The notes beneath the pieces were generated by a model. The model saw only the letters and a program-made list of their open reading frames with translations, did not search any database and had not been told where the DNA came from. Positions 26,090 through 37,418 of a DNA stretch of 64,000 nt are shown here, piece by piece (the stretch's first letter is position 1; every line of letters begins with the position of its first letter). The DNA lies in assembly GCA_015654925.1 (NCBI GenBank), contig JAATFX010000111.1:52314-116313 (forward strand). Direction: 5' to 3'. The DNA comes from Enterobacterales bacterium. Its GTDB lineage: Bacteria; Pseudomonadota; Gammaproteobacteria; Enterobacterales; Enterobacteriaceae. Made by a program: the position numbers and the translations under genes.

Positions 26090-26656
26090 TCAAAATCCCC
26101 CGGCGGTCTCGATGGCGCTAGGGAGCGGTTCGTTGGCGACATTGTCCATCATGCTGCCGTATATCCCTCCGGCAACGCTCCCGATACATAATCCGGCGAT
26201 AGTGGACGCGCCAATCCAGAGCCGTTCTTTTCGGATATTCAGGCCCATGATATTGCAGGCATTAACTAAGTTGTGCATGGCTAGTCCCGCGAATAACCCG
26301 CTCAGCGTCCCGCCGATGGCGCCGGCAAAGACGCCTTTATGCACAGAGCGATAAAGCAGGTGTTGCGTGCCGCCTTCTTCATTTTCCGCCACGCTGTTTA
26401 TATTACGCGCCGAGGTTGAGATAATGTCGCTTGCTATTATTGCCGATCCCACTGCCACCGTTGCATATACCAAGGCTTTACCCAATGAATGCGCTAGAAC
26501 GGCCGGCGAGTTGGATATGCGTTCCAGCTCATTGGCCATCAAGCTATGGCCATGGTTGCCGCCGATGGGATAACCAATCTCAGCGGAGTGGGCTTCCGGA
26601 ACATAGAAGTTGATCGCCGGGCTCACCGGATAATAACGTGAATTTATTTCTTGCAT
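26090..26656 (-). CDS. Orphan protein with paired glycine-rich membrane segments
   Basis: 188 residues, no family recognised. The first about 55 residues are soluble, with many aromatic and histidine residues and no signal peptide. Then come three hydrophobic segments: ALVYATVAVGSAIIASDII, the glycine-zipper-like GVFAGAIGGTLSGLFAGLA, and IGASTIAGLCIGSVAGGIYG. Such glycine zippers occur in membrane-inserting and secreted effector proteins, and small-residue spacing every four residues suggests helix packing. It stands alone with an AT-rich upstream region, and its codon use is less GC-rich than the neighbours, hinting at transfer. Possibilities include a translocated effector or inner-membrane protein; neither is shown. 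Confidence 0.6.
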   Translation of the reverse strand: MQEINSRYYPVSPAINFYVPEAHSAEIGYPIGGNHGHSLMANELERISNSPAVLAHSLGKALVYATVAVGSAIIASDIISTSARNINSVAENEEGGTQHLLYRSVHKGVFAGAIGGTLSGLFAGLAMHNLVNACNIMGLNIRKERLWIGASTIAGLCIGSVAGGIYGSMMDNVANEPLPSAIETAGGF

Positions 26657-27057
26657 AAGTCATCATCATTAAAAATAAAAGATTAATGTAATTGGAATAT
26701 TATTCATGTTCCGTCAAAAAATAATTTATATTAACCTGCCGCCAAGCACAACGTGAATTAAAATTATTGACTTGTTCGTTTACCCACAATTAATTGCAAG
26801 AAAAAAGTATTAATTTTTCGCCACGCCAATGCGCAGGCTAATGCTAATTAACGATATATTTTTATCCTCAGCGACAGGATATAGGCATGATTTTCCAGGC
26901 AGGCCGCTTGACGCCGGATCGGGCCCGGGCGCGGGGGGCGCAGCGCGCTATTTTTCTGAAATCCGCCGGGCTGCGCACTAAAAAGTAGAATTGTGCGCCG
27001 CCGCTATATATAACTGGATGCTAAGGTTGGCAATAATTCGCATAACAGGTGGTGCCC

Positions 27058-27969
27058 ATGTTAACGCTGCGACAGCTTCGCCATTTTATCGCGGTAGCCG
27101 AGGCCGGTTCCATTTCCGGCGCGGCCCAGGCGACCTTTGTCGCCCAGTCCTCGCTGACCCTGGCGGTGCAGCAGTTGGAAGAGGAGCTGGTGGCGCCGCT
27201 GTTTGAACGCCACGCCAAAGGCATGACGCTGACCCACCAGGGCCACCAGTTCCTGCGTCAGGCCAACCTGATCCTGGCCACCGTCGAGAATGCTAAATTC
27301 AGCGTAAAACAAGGGATGGAACGCCTGAGCGGCAACCTGACGCTCGGAGTGACCAGCCTGGTCTCGGGCTATTTCCTGGTGGATATGCTGACCCGTTTCC
27401 GTGCGTGTTATCCCGCGGTCACCGTGCGCATTATCGAGGATGAACGCCGCTATATTGAACATCTGCTGGTCAACGGCGAGATTGATATCGGCGTGCTGAT
27501 CTTAAGTAATCTGGAAGATCGCCATGCCTTGCAAACCGAAGTGCTGGTTAACTCCCCTTATCGCCTGTGGCTGCCGCCGCTGCACCCGTTGCTGGAGCAG
27601 GAAGCCATTACCTTAAGCGATGTGGCCGCCTGTCCGCTGGTGCAGCTTAATGCCGATGAGATGGAGCGCCATGCCCGGCAAATATGGGCCGGGGCCGGCC
27701 TGCATCCCACGATAGTTATGCGCACCGCGTCCACCGAAGCGGTGCGCAGCATGGTGGCCGCCGGCCTGGGCCTGTCCATCCAGCCGGATATGGCCTATCG
27801 CCCCTGGTCGCTGGAAGGCAGTATGATCGAGGCGCGGCAGCTTGCGGATCTTAATGAACACCTGAATATCGGTCTGGCTTGGCGGCGGGGCAATAGCCGG
27901 CCGGAGCTGGTTACGCCTTTTCTGGCGCTCGCGCGGGAAAAAACGCCGGGCCGCAAGCCTTCGGTTTAG
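27058..27969 (+). CDS. LysR-family regulator of the putrescine cluster
   Basis: 303 residues. Helix-turn-helix at the N-terminus (LRHFIAVAEAGSISGAAQATFVAQSSLTLAVQQLEEEL) and a CbbR/NAC-like effector domain. I place the start at ATG 27058; two in-frame GTGs at 27049 and 27052 are alternatives. It is followed on the same strand by an aldehyde dehydrogenase and the ydcSTUV-patD genes. In E. coli that set has a MocR-type regulator (YdcR) instead, so this LysR protein likely replaces it. The 26657-27057 gap is AT-rich and shows no gene. Confidence 0.88.
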   Translation: MLTLRQLRHFIAVAEAGSISGAAQATFVAQSSLTLAVQQLEEELVAPLFERHAKGMTLTHQGHQFLRQANLILATVENAKFSVKQGMERLSGNLTLGVTSLVSGYFLVDMLTRFRACYPAVTVRIIEDERRYIEHLLVNGEIDIGVLILSNLEDRHALQTEVLVNSPYRLWLPPLHPLLEQEAITLSDVAACPLVQLNADEMERHARQIWAGAGLHPTIVMRTASTEAVRSMVAAGLGLSIQPDMAYRPWSLEGSMIEARQLADLNEHLNIGLAWRRGNSRPELVTPFLALAREKTPGRKPSV

Positions 27970-27970
27970 T

Positions 27971-27991
27971 CGAACGAGGCGTTCGTTATTT
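27971..27991 (+). terminator. Weak terminator-like hairpin after the LysR gene
   Basis: CGAACG-AGG-CGTTCG followed by TTATTTA, one base after the LysR stop. Short stem and mixed T run, so only partial termination is expected. Confidence 0.4.
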
Positions 27992-28086
27992 AGAATTTGT
28001 CGCTGGGCCACCGCTGGGGATAGTCTCGGTTAATCTGCTGTGTAGATAAGTTGTTAACTCCCGAGCCATCACCAGAGGGTTACGCC

Positions 28087-29565
28087 TTGACTGACTCCCT
28101 GTTAACCGACATCCCGTGGCTAAATTATATCAATGGCGCAACCGTCGCCGGCGAGGGCGCCGCGGAGAATATCATCAATCCCGCCACCGGCGAGATTATC
28201 CTGACCTTGCGTGAAGCCGGCGAAGAGCAAGTTATTGACGCGGTAGCCGCCGCCCATGGCGCATTCCGCCAGTGGTCGGCCACCACCCCGGCCCACCGGT
28301 CGGTCGTGCTGCTGGAGATCGCGGCGGTGATCGAACGGCACGGGCCGCAGTTGGCCGGGCTGGAAGCCCTGAACTGCGGCAAACCGCTGCACCAGGCGTT
28401 AAATGACGATATCAGCGCCGCCGCCGACGTGTTTCGCTTTTTTGCCGGCGCGGTACGTTGCCAGCAGGGGCAGCTGGCCGGGGAATATACTCCGGGGCAT
28501 ACGTCTATGCTGCGCCGCGATCCTATCGGCGTGGTGGCCTCCATTGCGCCGTGGAATTACCCGTTGATGATGGCCGCCTGGAAAATCGCCCCGGCGCTGG
28601 CGGCCGGCAATACGCTGGTATTCAAACCCTCCGAACATACCCCTTTGTCCATTCTGGCCCTGATGTCCCGGTTGGACGGCTTGCTGCCGGCCGGCGCGAT
28701 CAATGTGATCTTCGGGCGGGGCGAAACCACTGGATCGACGCTGATCAATCATCCGCTGGTGCGCATGATTTCGGTGACCGGCGATACCGTAACCGGGCAG
28801 AAGATCCTCCAGGCCGCGGTCAGCGGGATCAAGCGCACCCATCTGGAGCTGGGGGGCAATGCGCCGGTGATCGTTTGCGATGACGCGGATCTGGCCGAGG
28901 TGGTGGCGGGCATCCGCCGCTACGGTTACTACAATGCCGGCCAGGATTGCACCGCCGCCTGCCGGGTGTATGCCCAGGCCGGTATTTATACGCGGCTGGT
29001 GGACGCCTTGGGGGAAGCGGTGGCCGGCCTGCGGTTTGCCCGGCCGGACGATGGGGAAAACGATCTTGGCCCGCTGATTTCCGCGCGCCAGCGCGATCGG
29101 GTGGCCAGTTTTATCGAACGCGCGCTGGAACAGCCGCATATTTCCCTGATCGCCGGCGGCAAGCCGCACGACGGCCCCGGGTTTTACTATCCGCCGACCC
29201 TGCTGGCCGGTTGCCGCCAGAATGATGAAATCATCAAAAAAGAGGTCTTTGGCCCGGTGGTGAGCGTGACCCGTTTCGAGGATATCGGGCAGGTGCTGGA
29301 ATGGGCTAACGCGTCCGAATACGGGCTGGCGTCATCGGTCTGGACCCGGGACGTCGACCTGGCCTTTTGTCTGGCCTCGCAATTGCAATATGGCTGTACC
29401 TGGATCAATACCCATTTCACCCTGGTCAGCGAGATGCCGCACGGCGGCCTTAAAGGCTCGGGGTATGGCAAGGATCTCTCCGGCGAGGCGTTGCAGGAGT
29501 ACAGCGTGGTGCGTCACATCATGGCCAAATTCAATACCCGCTTTCCCCTCGGGCCCTCCCGGTAA
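28087..29565 (+). CDS. NAD-dependent aminoaldehyde dehydrogenase (PatD paralogue)
   Basis: About 492 residues of the ALDH superfamily. [24 protein letters not shown] is the cofactor-binding region, catalytic Glu is in LELGGNAPV, catalytic Cys in [11 protein letters not shown], and [21 protein letters not shown] closes the site. The same motifs appear in PatD at 33663, so the two are paralogues. AGAGGG 8 bases upstream favours TTG 28087 rather than the longer frame from 28051. It opens the putrescine import operon. It probably oxidises 4-aminobutanal or a related omega-aminoaldehyde; division of labour with PatD is unknown. Confidence 0.85.
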   Translation: MTDSLLTDIPWLNYINGATVAGEGAAENIINPATGEIILTLREAGEEQVIDAVAAAHGAFRQWSATTPAHRSVVLLEIAAVIERHGPQLAGLEALNCGKPLHQALNDDISAAADVFRFFAGAVRCQQGQLAGEYTPGHTSMLRRDPIGVVASIAPWNYPLMMAAWKIAPALAAGNTLVFKPSEHTPLSILALMSRLDGLLPAGAINVIFGRGETTGSTLINHPLVRMISVTGDTVTGQKILQAAVSGIKRTHLELGGNAPVIVCDDADLAEVVAGIRRYGYYNAGQDCTAACRVYAQAGIYTRLVDALGEAVAGLRFARPDDGENDLGPLISARQRDRVASFIERALEQPHISLIAGGKPHDGPGFYYPPTLLAGCRQNDEIIKKEVFGPVVSVTRFEDIGQVLEWANASEYGLASSVWTRDVDLAFCLASQLQYGCTWINTHFTLVSEMPHGGLKGSGYGKDLSGEALQEYSVVRHIMAKFNTRFPLGPSR

Positions 29566-29628
29566 TTCCTGGCGCCTTGGCGCCGCGCGGCATAGCCCGG
29601 GCCTTAAACGTATGACAGGAGACAGGCA

Positions 29629-30792
29629 ATGAAGAAGTTAACGCAGGTAAGTGCTGTATGCTTTAGCGTGTTATGCGCCGCCGGCCTGGCCCGGGCCGCC
29701 GATCTTCCCACCCAGTTGGGCAAAAGCGAAGGGCAGGTGGATATTATCGCCTGGCCGGGGTATATCGAACGCGGCCAGACCGATAAACAATATGACTGGG
29801 TGTCGACCTTCGAGAAGGAATCCGGCTGCCAGGTCAATGTGAAGACCGCCGCCACTTCCGATGAAATGGTAAGCCTGATGGCCAAGGGCGGTTACGATCT
29901 GGTGACCGCCTCCGGGGATGCGTCGCTGCGCCTGATCGTGGGCAAACGGGTTCAGCCGATCAACACGGCGCTGATCCCCAATTGGCATTTGATTGACCCG
30001 CGGCTGGTTAACGGGCCATGGTATAACGTCGACGGCAAAACCTACGGCACGCCCTACCAGTGGGGTCCCAACCTGCTGATGTATAACACCAAGGTTTTCA
30101 CCACCGCGCCGGATAGCTGGTCGGTGGTGTTCGAACCGCAAAACCTGCCCGACGGCAAAAGCAATAAAGGCCGGGTGCAAGCCTATGACGGGCCGATATA
30201 TATCGCCGACGCGGCGCTCTACCTGAAAAGCGCCCGGCCGGAGCTCGGCATTAAAGATCCCTACCAACTTAACGAAACCCAATACCAGGCGGTCCTGGCC
30301 CTGCTTAAACAGCAACACCCGTTGGTGCATCGCTACTGGCACGATACGTCCGTGCAAATGAGCGATTTTAAAAATGAAGGGGTGGTGGCGTCCGGCGCCT
30401 GGCCTTACCAGGCGAACGCGCTGGCGGGGGAGGGGCAGCCCATCGCCACGGTGATTCCCAAGGAGGGCGTGACCGGCTGGGCGGATACCACCATGCTGCA
30501 TAGCGACGCCGCGCATCCGAACTGCGCCTATCGCTGGATGAACTGGTCGCTGGAGCCGAAAGTCCAGGGGGATGTCGCCGCCTGGTTCGGGTCGGTGCCC
30601 GCGGTGCCGGAAGGGTGCAAGGCCAGCACGTTGCTGGGGGGCAAGGGATGCGAAACCAACGGTTTCAGCCAGTTCGATAAAATCGCCTTCTGGAAAACGC
30701 CGACGGCGAAATGCGACAGCAGCAACGGCGGCCAGTGCGTCTCTTATAGCCGCTGGACCCAGGATTATATCGCCATGATGGGCGGCCGCTGA
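29629..30792 (+). CDS. ydcS: Putrescine-type ABC transporter substrate-binding protein
   Basis: 387 residues, close to E. coli YdcS (381) along the whole length: IIAWPGYIERGQTDKQYDWV, KTAATSDEMVSLMAKGGYDLV, YQWGPNLLMYNTK. The first 23 residues are a signal peptide ending ARAA. AGGAGA 7 bases upstream supports the ATG. It delivers polyamine (putrescine) to the permease pair encoded downstream. YdcS in E. coli has also been reported to have polyhydroxybutyrate synthase activity; nothing here tests that. Confidence 0.93.
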   Translation: MKKLTQVSAVCFSVLCAAGLARAADLPTQLGKSEGQVDIIAWPGYIERGQTDKQYDWVSTFEKESGCQVNVKTAATSDEMVSLMAKGGYDLVTASGDASLRLIVGKRVQPINTALIPNWHLIDPRLVNGPWYNVDGKTYGTPYQWGPNLLMYNTKVFTTAPDSWSVVFEPQNLPDGKSNKGRVQAYDGPIYIADAALYLKSARPELGIKDPYQLNETQYQAVLALLKQQHPLVHRYWHDTSVQMSDFKNEGVVASGAWPYQANALAGEGQPIATVIPKEGVTGWADTTMLHSDAAHPNCAYRWMNWSLEPKVQGDVAAWFGSVPAVPEGCKASTLLGGKGCETNGFSQFDKIAFWKTPTAKCDSSNGGQCVSYSRWTQDYIAMMGGR

Positions 30793-30807
30793 CGCAAGGA
30801 GATAACC

Positions 30808-31833
30808 ATGAGCAGCGCGGTGACTTTAGTCGAGGTTTCACGCCGTTTTAACGGCGTACCCGCGGTGGACGGGGTATCGCTGGATATTCCCGACGGGGAA
30901 TTTTTTTCACTGCTGGGGCCGTCCGGGTCGGGCAAAAGCACCTGTCTGCGGCTGATCGCCGGCTTTGAGCGGCCCGACGGCGGCGCCCTGTATCTGCACG
31001 GTGTGGATACGGTAAACCTGCCCCCTTACCAGCGGGACGTGAATACCGTATTCCAGGATTATGCGCTGTTCCCGCATATGTCGCTGCTGGATAACGTGGC
31101 GTATGGCCTGATGGTCAAAGGGGTGGGGCGGACCGAGCGTTTGGCCCGGGCGCAGGCGGCGCTGCGGCGGGTGGAACTGGGCGACGTGCATAACCGCAAG
31201 CCGGCCCATCTGTCCGGCGGCCAGCGCCAGCGGGTGGCGCTGGCGCGCGCGCTGGTCAACGAACCGCGGGTGCTGTTGCTGGACGAACCCCTGGGCGCTT
31301 TGGATCTTAAACTGCGCGAACAAATGCAGGGGGAGTTGAAAACCCTGCAACGCCAGTTGGGCATTACTTTTGTTTTTGTTACCCACGATCAGGGGGAAGC
31401 GCTTTCCATGTCGGATCGGGTGGCGGTGTTCAATCGCGGGCGCATCGAGCAGGTGGATACCCCGCGCCAGCTCTATTTGCATCCCCGTAGCCGCTTCGTA
31501 GCCAACTTTGTCGGCAGCGCCAATGTGATCGGCGGCGAACTGGCCCGCGAACTGACCGGCGAAAACGGCGTATTTGCCATTCGGCCGGAATTTGCCCGCC
31601 TGCTTGCCGCCGGCCAACCGACGGCGGACGGCGAGGTATCCGTAAGCGGCGAGCTGAGCAATGTGCTGTTTCAGGGCGCGAGCACCCGTTACGAACTGCT
31701 GCTGGCGGGCGGCGCACGTTTTACCGTCTGCGCCACCAATCCGGTACGCCCGTCCGGCGACGAAGGCTTGCCCCTGGGCCAGCGCCTGACCGTCGCCTGG
31801 CCGCGTGCCGCCATGACCGCGTTGGCGGAGTAA
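30808..31833 (+). CDS. ydcT: Polyamine ABC transporter ATPase
   Basis: 341 residues. Walker A GPSGSGKST near residue 40, the Q-loop FQDYALFPHM, signature LSGGQRQR, Walker B VLLLDEPLGALD, switch histidine in VTHDQGEA. The C-terminal 100 residues form the TOBE/OB regulatory domain of the PotA/MalK group. AAGGAG upstream of ATG 30808. It powers the YdcUV permease. Confidence 0.92.
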   Translation: MSSAVTLVEVSRRFNGVPAVDGVSLDIPDGEFFSLLGPSGSGKSTCLRLIAGFERPDGGALYLHGVDTVNLPPYQRDVNTVFQDYALFPHMSLLDNVAYGLMVKGVGRTERLARAQAALRRVELGDVHNRKPAHLSGGQRQRVALARALVNEPRVLLLDEPLGALDLKLREQMQGELKTLQRQLGITFVFVTHDQGEALSMSDRVAVFNRGRIEQVDTPRQLYLHPRSRFVANFVGSANVIGGELARELTGENGVFAIRPEFARLLAAGQPTADGEVSVSGELSNVLFQGASTRYELLLAGGARFTVCATNPVRPSGDEGLPLGQRLTVAWPRAAMTALAE

Positions 31834-31844
31834 GGAGAATGGTC

Positions 31845-32804
31845 ATGAGCCTGCAGCCGCAACCACAGCCGCAAGCCTGCCGGCCGGAGCGCTCTTCCGC
31901 CGGACGCGGCCTGGCGACATTTTTTTACCGCCGGCCGACGCTGTTTTTGTTTTTGCTGCTGTTGCCGCCGCTGATGTGGTTCGGCATCGTCTATCTGGGG
32001 TCGCTGCTGAACCTGCTGTGGCAGGGGGCTTATACCTTTGACGACTTCACCATGACGGTATTGCCCGATCTGACCACCGCCAATCTCGCCGCGCTATTCA
32101 ACCCCGCCAACTACGATATTATCCTGCGCACCCTGGCCATGGCGGCGGCGGTTACGCTGGCCAGCGCGCTGCTGGCGTTTCCCATCGCCTATTATATGGC
32201 GCGCTATACTTCCGGCCGGGGCAAGGCGTTTTTTTATATCGCGGTGATGATGCCGATGTGGGCCAGCTATATCGTCAAGGCCTATGCCTGGACCCTGCTG
32301 CTGGCCCATGACGGCGTGCTGCAATGGTTTTTGCAGCACCTGGGGCTGCAATCGGCGCTACAGGCGGTGCTTGCCGTACCGGGGATCGGCGGCAGTACGC
32401 TGTCCACCTCCCATCTGGGGCGTTTTTTGGTGTTTGTCTATATCTGGCTGCCGTTTATGATTTTGCCGATCCAGGCTGCGCTGGAGCGCTTGCCCCCTTC
32501 GCTGATGATGGCGTCCGCCGACCTGGGCGCGCGTCCGGACCAGACGTTCCGGTATGTGGTGCTGCCGCTGGCGGTGCCGGGCATCGCCGCCGGTTCGATT
32601 TTTACCTTTTCGCTGACCATGGGCGATTTTATCGTGCCGCAGTTGGTGGGGCCGCCGGGCTATTTTATCGGCAGCATGGTCTATGCCCAGCAAGGAGCCA
32701 TCGGCAATATGCCCATGGCGGCGGCCTTTACGCTGGTGCCCATCGTCCTGATCGGTATTTACCTGACGCTGGCCAAACGCCTGGGGGCCTTCGATGCACT
32801 CTGA
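31845..32804 (+). CDS. ydcU: Polyamine ABC transporter permease (PotB type)
   Basis: About 319 residues with six core helices after a Pro/Gln-rich cytoplasmic start. The permease EAA-like loop is [27 protein letters not shown] choose ATG 31845 because AAGGAG sits 7 bases before it; the ATG at 31839 would be only one base away from that site. Overlaps ydcV by 11 bp, indicating coupled translation. Confidence 0.9.
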   Translation: MSLQPQPQPQACRPERSSAGRGLATFFYRRPTLFLFLLLLPPLMWFGIVYLGSLLNLLWQGAYTFDDFTMTVLPDLTTANLAALFNPANYDIILRTLAMAAAVTLASALLAFPIAYYMARYTSGRGKAFFYIAVMMPMWASYIVKAYAWTLLLAHDGVLQWFLQHLGLQSALQAVLAVPGIGGSTLSTSHLGRFLVFVYIWLPFMILPIQAALERLPPSLMMASADLGARPDQTFRYVVLPLAVPGIAAGSIFTFSLTMGDFIVPQLVGPPGYFIGSMVYAQQGAIGNMPMAAAFTLVPIVLIGIYLTLAKRLGAFDAL

Positions 32805-33600
32805 CCGCGCGCCGCTGGCGCTGAAACTGGCCGCCTGGGGCGGACTGGTATTCCTGCATTTCCCGCTGCTGATTATCGCGGTGTATGCGTTTAATACCGA
32901 GGACGCGGCCTTTAGCTTTCCGCCCCGGGGTTTTACGCTGCACTGGTTCAGGCTGGCCGCCGGGCGTGCGGATATTCTCTCCGCCCTGTGGTTATCGCTG
33001 CAGGTGGCCTGCCTGGCCACCGCCATCGCCCTGATCTTGGGCACCCTGGCCGCCGCCGCCCTGTACCGGCGCGATTTCCTGGGCAAGCAGGCCATTACCA
33101 TGATGATGATCCTGCCCATCGCCCTGCCGGGCATTATTACCGGTATTGCCCTACTGTCCGCGTTCAAGGCGCTGGGCGTGGCGCCGGGATTATTGACCAT
33201 CGTGATCGGCCATGCCACTTTTTGCGTGGTGATGGTGTTTAATAACGTGATTGCCCGGCTGCGCCGGATCTCGTATAGCCAAATCGAGGCGTCGATGGAT
33301 TTGGGCGCAGATGGGTGGCAAACCTTCCGTTATGTGGTGATGCCGGGGCTGGCGTCCGCCATGCTGGCCGGAGGGATGCTGGCATTTGCGCTGTCGTTTG
33401 ACGAAATTATCGTGACCACCTTTACCGCGGGCCACGAACGCACGCTGCCGCTGTGGCTGTTGAACCAACTGGGCCGGCCGCGCGACGTGCCCATTACCAA
33501 TGTGGTTTCCCTTCTGGTCACGCTGGTGACCATGCTGCCGATCCTATGGGCCTATTACCTGACCCGGGGCGGCGAGGATGTGGCGGGCGGCGGTAAATAA
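32794..33600 (+). CDS. ydcV: Polyamine ABC transporter permease (PotC/PotI type)
   Basis: 268 residues, six helices, partner permease of YdcU. The EAA loop reads [25 protein letters not shown]. Its ATG lies inside the end of ydcU. The protein ends in a Gly-rich hydrophilic tail. Together with YdcS and YdcT it makes a complete importer, probably for putrescine. Confidence 0.9.
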   Translation: MHSDRAPLALKLAAWGGLVFLHFPLLIIAVYAFNTEDAAFSFPPRGFTLHWFRLAAGRADILSALWLSLQVACLATAIALILGTLAAAALYRRDFLGKQAITMMMILPIALPGIITGIALLSAFKALGVAPGLLTIVIGHATFCVVMVFNNVIARLRRISYSQIEASMDLGADGWQTFRYVVMPGLASAMLAGGMLAFALSFDEIIVTTFTAGHERTLPLWLLNQLGRPRDVPITNVVSLLVTLVTMLPILWAYYLTRGGEDVAGGGK

Positions 33601-33662
33601 CCCGGCTATATAACCGGCTATGACGTCGGCTGAAGGCCGGCATTATCAATAAGGAACAGACT

Positions 33663-35087
33663 ATGCATGACCAATTATTGATTGATGGCAAGGCGGTGAC
33701 CGGGGCGGGTAAACCGACGGCGGTGGTCAATCCGGCCACCGGGAAGACCCTGATTACCATCAATGAGGCCAGCCTCCAGCAAATCGACGCGGCGGTGCTG
33801 GCGGCGGATCTGGCGTTTGACAGTTGGGGGCAAACGACGCCCAAGACCCGCGCCGGCCTGTTGCTGCGGTTGGCCGATGCCATCGAACAGCACGGCGAGG
33901 CCCTGGCGCGGTTGGAGTCGTTGAATTGCGGCAAGCCCTATCATTGCGTCATCAATGATGAAATTCCGGCGGTGGCGGATGTGTTCCGGTTCTTCGCCGG
34001 CGCCAGCCGCTGCCTGTCCGGCAGCGCGGCCGGGGAGTATCTGGAAGGGCATACGTCGATGATCCGCCGCGACCCGCTGGGGGTGATCGCCTCCATCGCT
34101 CCCTGGAATTATCCGCTGATGATGGCGGCCTGGAAGCTGGCGCCGGCGCTGGCCGCCGGTAACTGCGTGGTGTTCAAGCCAGCGGAACAGACGCCGCTGA
34201 CCGCCCTTTACCTGGCGCAGCTGATGGCGGATATCTTTCCCCAGGGCGTGGTCAATGTGCTGTTCGGCACCGGCGGCGAAATGGGCGATGCCCTGACCGG
34301 CCATGAGCGCGTACGCATGGTCTCGCTGACCGGATCGATTGCCACCGGCGCGCATATTCTGGCCCATATCGCCGGCGGCGTTAAAAAGACCCATATGGAG
34401 CTGGGCGGTAAAGCGCCGGTGATTGTCTTTGATGACGCCGATATCGCCGAGGTGGTGGACGGGGTCAGGACCTTCGGTTTCTATAACGCGGGACAGGATT
34501 GCACCGCCGCCTGCCGGCTGTACGTGCAGCGCGGGGTGTATGACGAGCTGGTTGAGGCCCTGGGGCGTAGCGTGGCCACCCTTAAAACCGGCGATCCGGC
34601 GGATGCGCAAACCGAACTGGGGCCGCTTATTACCGCCGCCCATTTGCAACGGGTGACCGGGTTTGTCGACCGCGCCAAGGCCTTGGGGCATATCCGGGTG
34701 ATTACCGGCGGTTCGCCCATCGACGGCCCGGGGTTTTATTTCGCCCCCACCGTGCTGGCCGATGCGCGCCAGGAGGACGAAATCGTCCAGCAGGAGGTTT
34801 TCGGGCCGGTGGTGACCGTGACGGTATTCGACGACGAGGCGCAGGTCGTCCGCTGGGCCAACGCCTCGCCGTACGGGCTGGCGTCATCGGTCTGGACCCG
34901 GGATATCGGCCGGGCGCACCGGGTCACCGCCCGGTTGCAGTACGGCTGTACCTGGGTCAATACCCATTTTATGCTGGTCAGCGAAATGCCCCACGGCGGG
35001 CAAAAACTTTCCGGTTTCGGTAAAGACTTGTCGATGTACGGGCTGGAAGATTATACCGCGGTGCGTCATGTGATGATTCGCCATTGA
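33663..35087 (+). CDS. patD: 4-Aminobutanal (gamma-aminobutyraldehyde) dehydrogenase
   Basis: 474 residues, the same length as E. coli PatD (YdcW) and similar throughout. Catalytic Cys in [11 protein letters not shown], Glu in [16 protein letters not shown], cofactor loop [20 protein letters not shown] 6 bases upstream of ATG 33663. It converts 4-aminobutanal, made from putrescine by PatA, to GABA with NAD. It closes the operon that begins with a paralogous dehydrogenase. Confidence 0.93.
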   Translation: MHDQLLIDGKAVTGAGKPTAVVNPATGKTLITINEASLQQIDAAVLAADLAFDSWGQTTPKTRAGLLLRLADAIEQHGEALARLESLNCGKPYHCVINDEIPAVADVFRFFAGASRCLSGSAAGEYLEGHTSMIRRDPLGVIASIAPWNYPLMMAAWKLAPALAAGNCVVFKPAEQTPLTALYLAQLMADIFPQGVVNVLFGTGGEMGDALTGHERVRMVSLTGSIATGAHILAHIAGGVKKTHMELGGKAPVIVFDDADIAEVVDGVRTFGFYNAGQDCTAACRLYVQRGVYDELVEALGRSVATLKTGDPADAQTELGPLITAAHLQRVTGFVDRAKALGHIRVITGGSPIDGPGFYFAPTVLADARQEDEIVQQEVFGPVVTVTVFDDEAQVVRWANASPYGLASSVWTRDIGRAHRVTARLQYGCTWVNTHFMLVSEMPHGGQKLSGFGKDLSMYGLEDYTAVRHVMIRH

Positions 35088-35122
35088 TTCCGTGTTATTA
35101 ATTCCGCGCTTTTAAACCCATA

Positions 35123-35164
35123 ATGGAGAATGATGGCAATAAATTTATTGCCATCATTCTCCAT
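35123..35164. repeat. 42-bp perfect palindrome between patD and patA
   Basis: Two 21-base arms without a loop, beginning ATGGAGAATGATGGC and centred on AAATTT, 36 bp after the patD stop. As RNA it forms a long hairpin; a TGTTTGC run follows, not a clean T tract. It probably ends or stabilises the ydcSTUV-patD transcript, though a perfect 42-bp dyad could also be a protein site. Confidence 0.65.
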
Positions 35165-35230
35165 GTTTGCTATAAAAGTCTGCGTTAAAAAATTACCCAT
35201 TCTTTATGTATGATGTATGCCGTTTTTTTT

Positions 35231-35268
35231 TGCACTTATTTGATGCGGCAGCGATCAATAATGGTGCG
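35231..35268 (+). promoter_or_regulatory. Two NtrC-like enhancer sites upstream of patA
   Basis: TGCACTTATTTGATGCG at 35231-35247 resembles the NtrC consensus TGCAC-N7-GTGCA with two half-site mismatches. A second, weaker site at 35252-35268 ends AATGGTGCG. Their starts are 21 bp apart, two helical turns, and they lie about 160-200 bp upstream of the expected sigma-54 start, the usual enhancer distance. Confidence 0.5.
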
Positions 35269-35368
35269 TGTCATCTTTCAACATTATCCCGCTTTATTCA
35301 TTTTCAGCACTTCATCCCGCACAATCATATTATTACTGTTTTAATACTGCCGATAAAAATAAAAGTAA

Positions 35369-36892
<1,524 letters not shown>

Positions 36893-36912
36893 TGACAGGT
36901 AAGGGTTACGCC

Positions 36913-36964
36913 GATACGGGCAGCTATGGTTTTCATGGTGGCGGAACAATGGCTGTCCCGTATC
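36913..36964 (+). terminator. Long-loop hairpin after patA
   Basis: GATACGGGCAGC at 36913-36924 pairs with GCTGTCCCGTATC at 36952-36964 with one bulge and a 27-base loop. It lies 20 bp past the patA stop. No T run follows, so factor-independent termination is uncertain. Confidence 0.4.
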
Positions 36965-37115
36965 AATTGCGCTGAGCTGCCGGAAAATAGCAGATCCCCT
37001 GGTTGGACCCTATTGGAATCGGGATATGCCATATCAAAGGCGGAGCATGAGTAATAAATTCTCCTTGCGTGGGAACCGTATATCCACCATCGTCCCTGTT
37101 TTTATTGCGGGCCAT
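36963..37115 (-). other. 50-codon open frame overlapping the antitoxin-like fragment
   Basis: Starts at ATG 37115, overlapping the end of the antitoxin-like frame (stop at 37102) by 14 bp, with a partial ribosome site (GGAAGATAAC) upstream. Reads with mixed polar and aromatic residues including FITHAPPLIWHIPIP and stops at 36963, inside the patA hairpin. The overlap is what a toxin gene following its antitoxin would show, but it is far too short and no family is recognised. Possibly a truncated toxin start, or chance. Confidence 0.2.
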
Positions 37116-37392
37116 GAGTTATCTTCCCTGCCTCCTTTTTTGCTGCTTCTATAACGTTGCCGGGATGGGGGGACAGTAAATCCATCGGACGTTCACCCGC
37201 CAGCCAGCCGTTTGGGCTATAAAACCAGAACCCCATCCCCCATTCGGTTTTGACTTCGCCCAATATCTGTATCAAAACGCTTATTATCCTTAATGGGCGA
37301 AAATCTTCATCCAGAGCGTAGCGGGGATGACGTAGCCCGTGTTTGCCCAGGCCTCGCGTGGGGGGGCTGGGCAACGTTATATTACGGGGCAA
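37102..37392 (-). pseudogene. Remnant of a DUF2384-like (Xre/ParS-type) antitoxin C-terminal domain
   Basis: The C-terminal about 75 codons read YALDEDFRPLRIISVLIQILGE, then EWGMGFWFYSPNGWLAGERP and MDLL...VIEAAKKEAG. The aromatic-SPNGWL-G-RP-DLL pattern is the toxin-binding domain of Xre/MbcA/ParS-type antitoxins. The first about 25 codons do not look like the family's N-terminal helical domain, and the frame begins only 27 bp before the end of satP, so the gene is probably truncated at its 5' end. It could still be expressed as a short protein. Confidence 0.5.
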
Positions 37393-37418
37393 ATCGCGGG
37401 TTTCAAGGAACTATTATT

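Noticed and set aside
33675..34691. 338-codon minus-strand open frame opposite patD
   Set aside because: Antisense to a certain gene, with Arg/His-rich composition typical of shadow frames.
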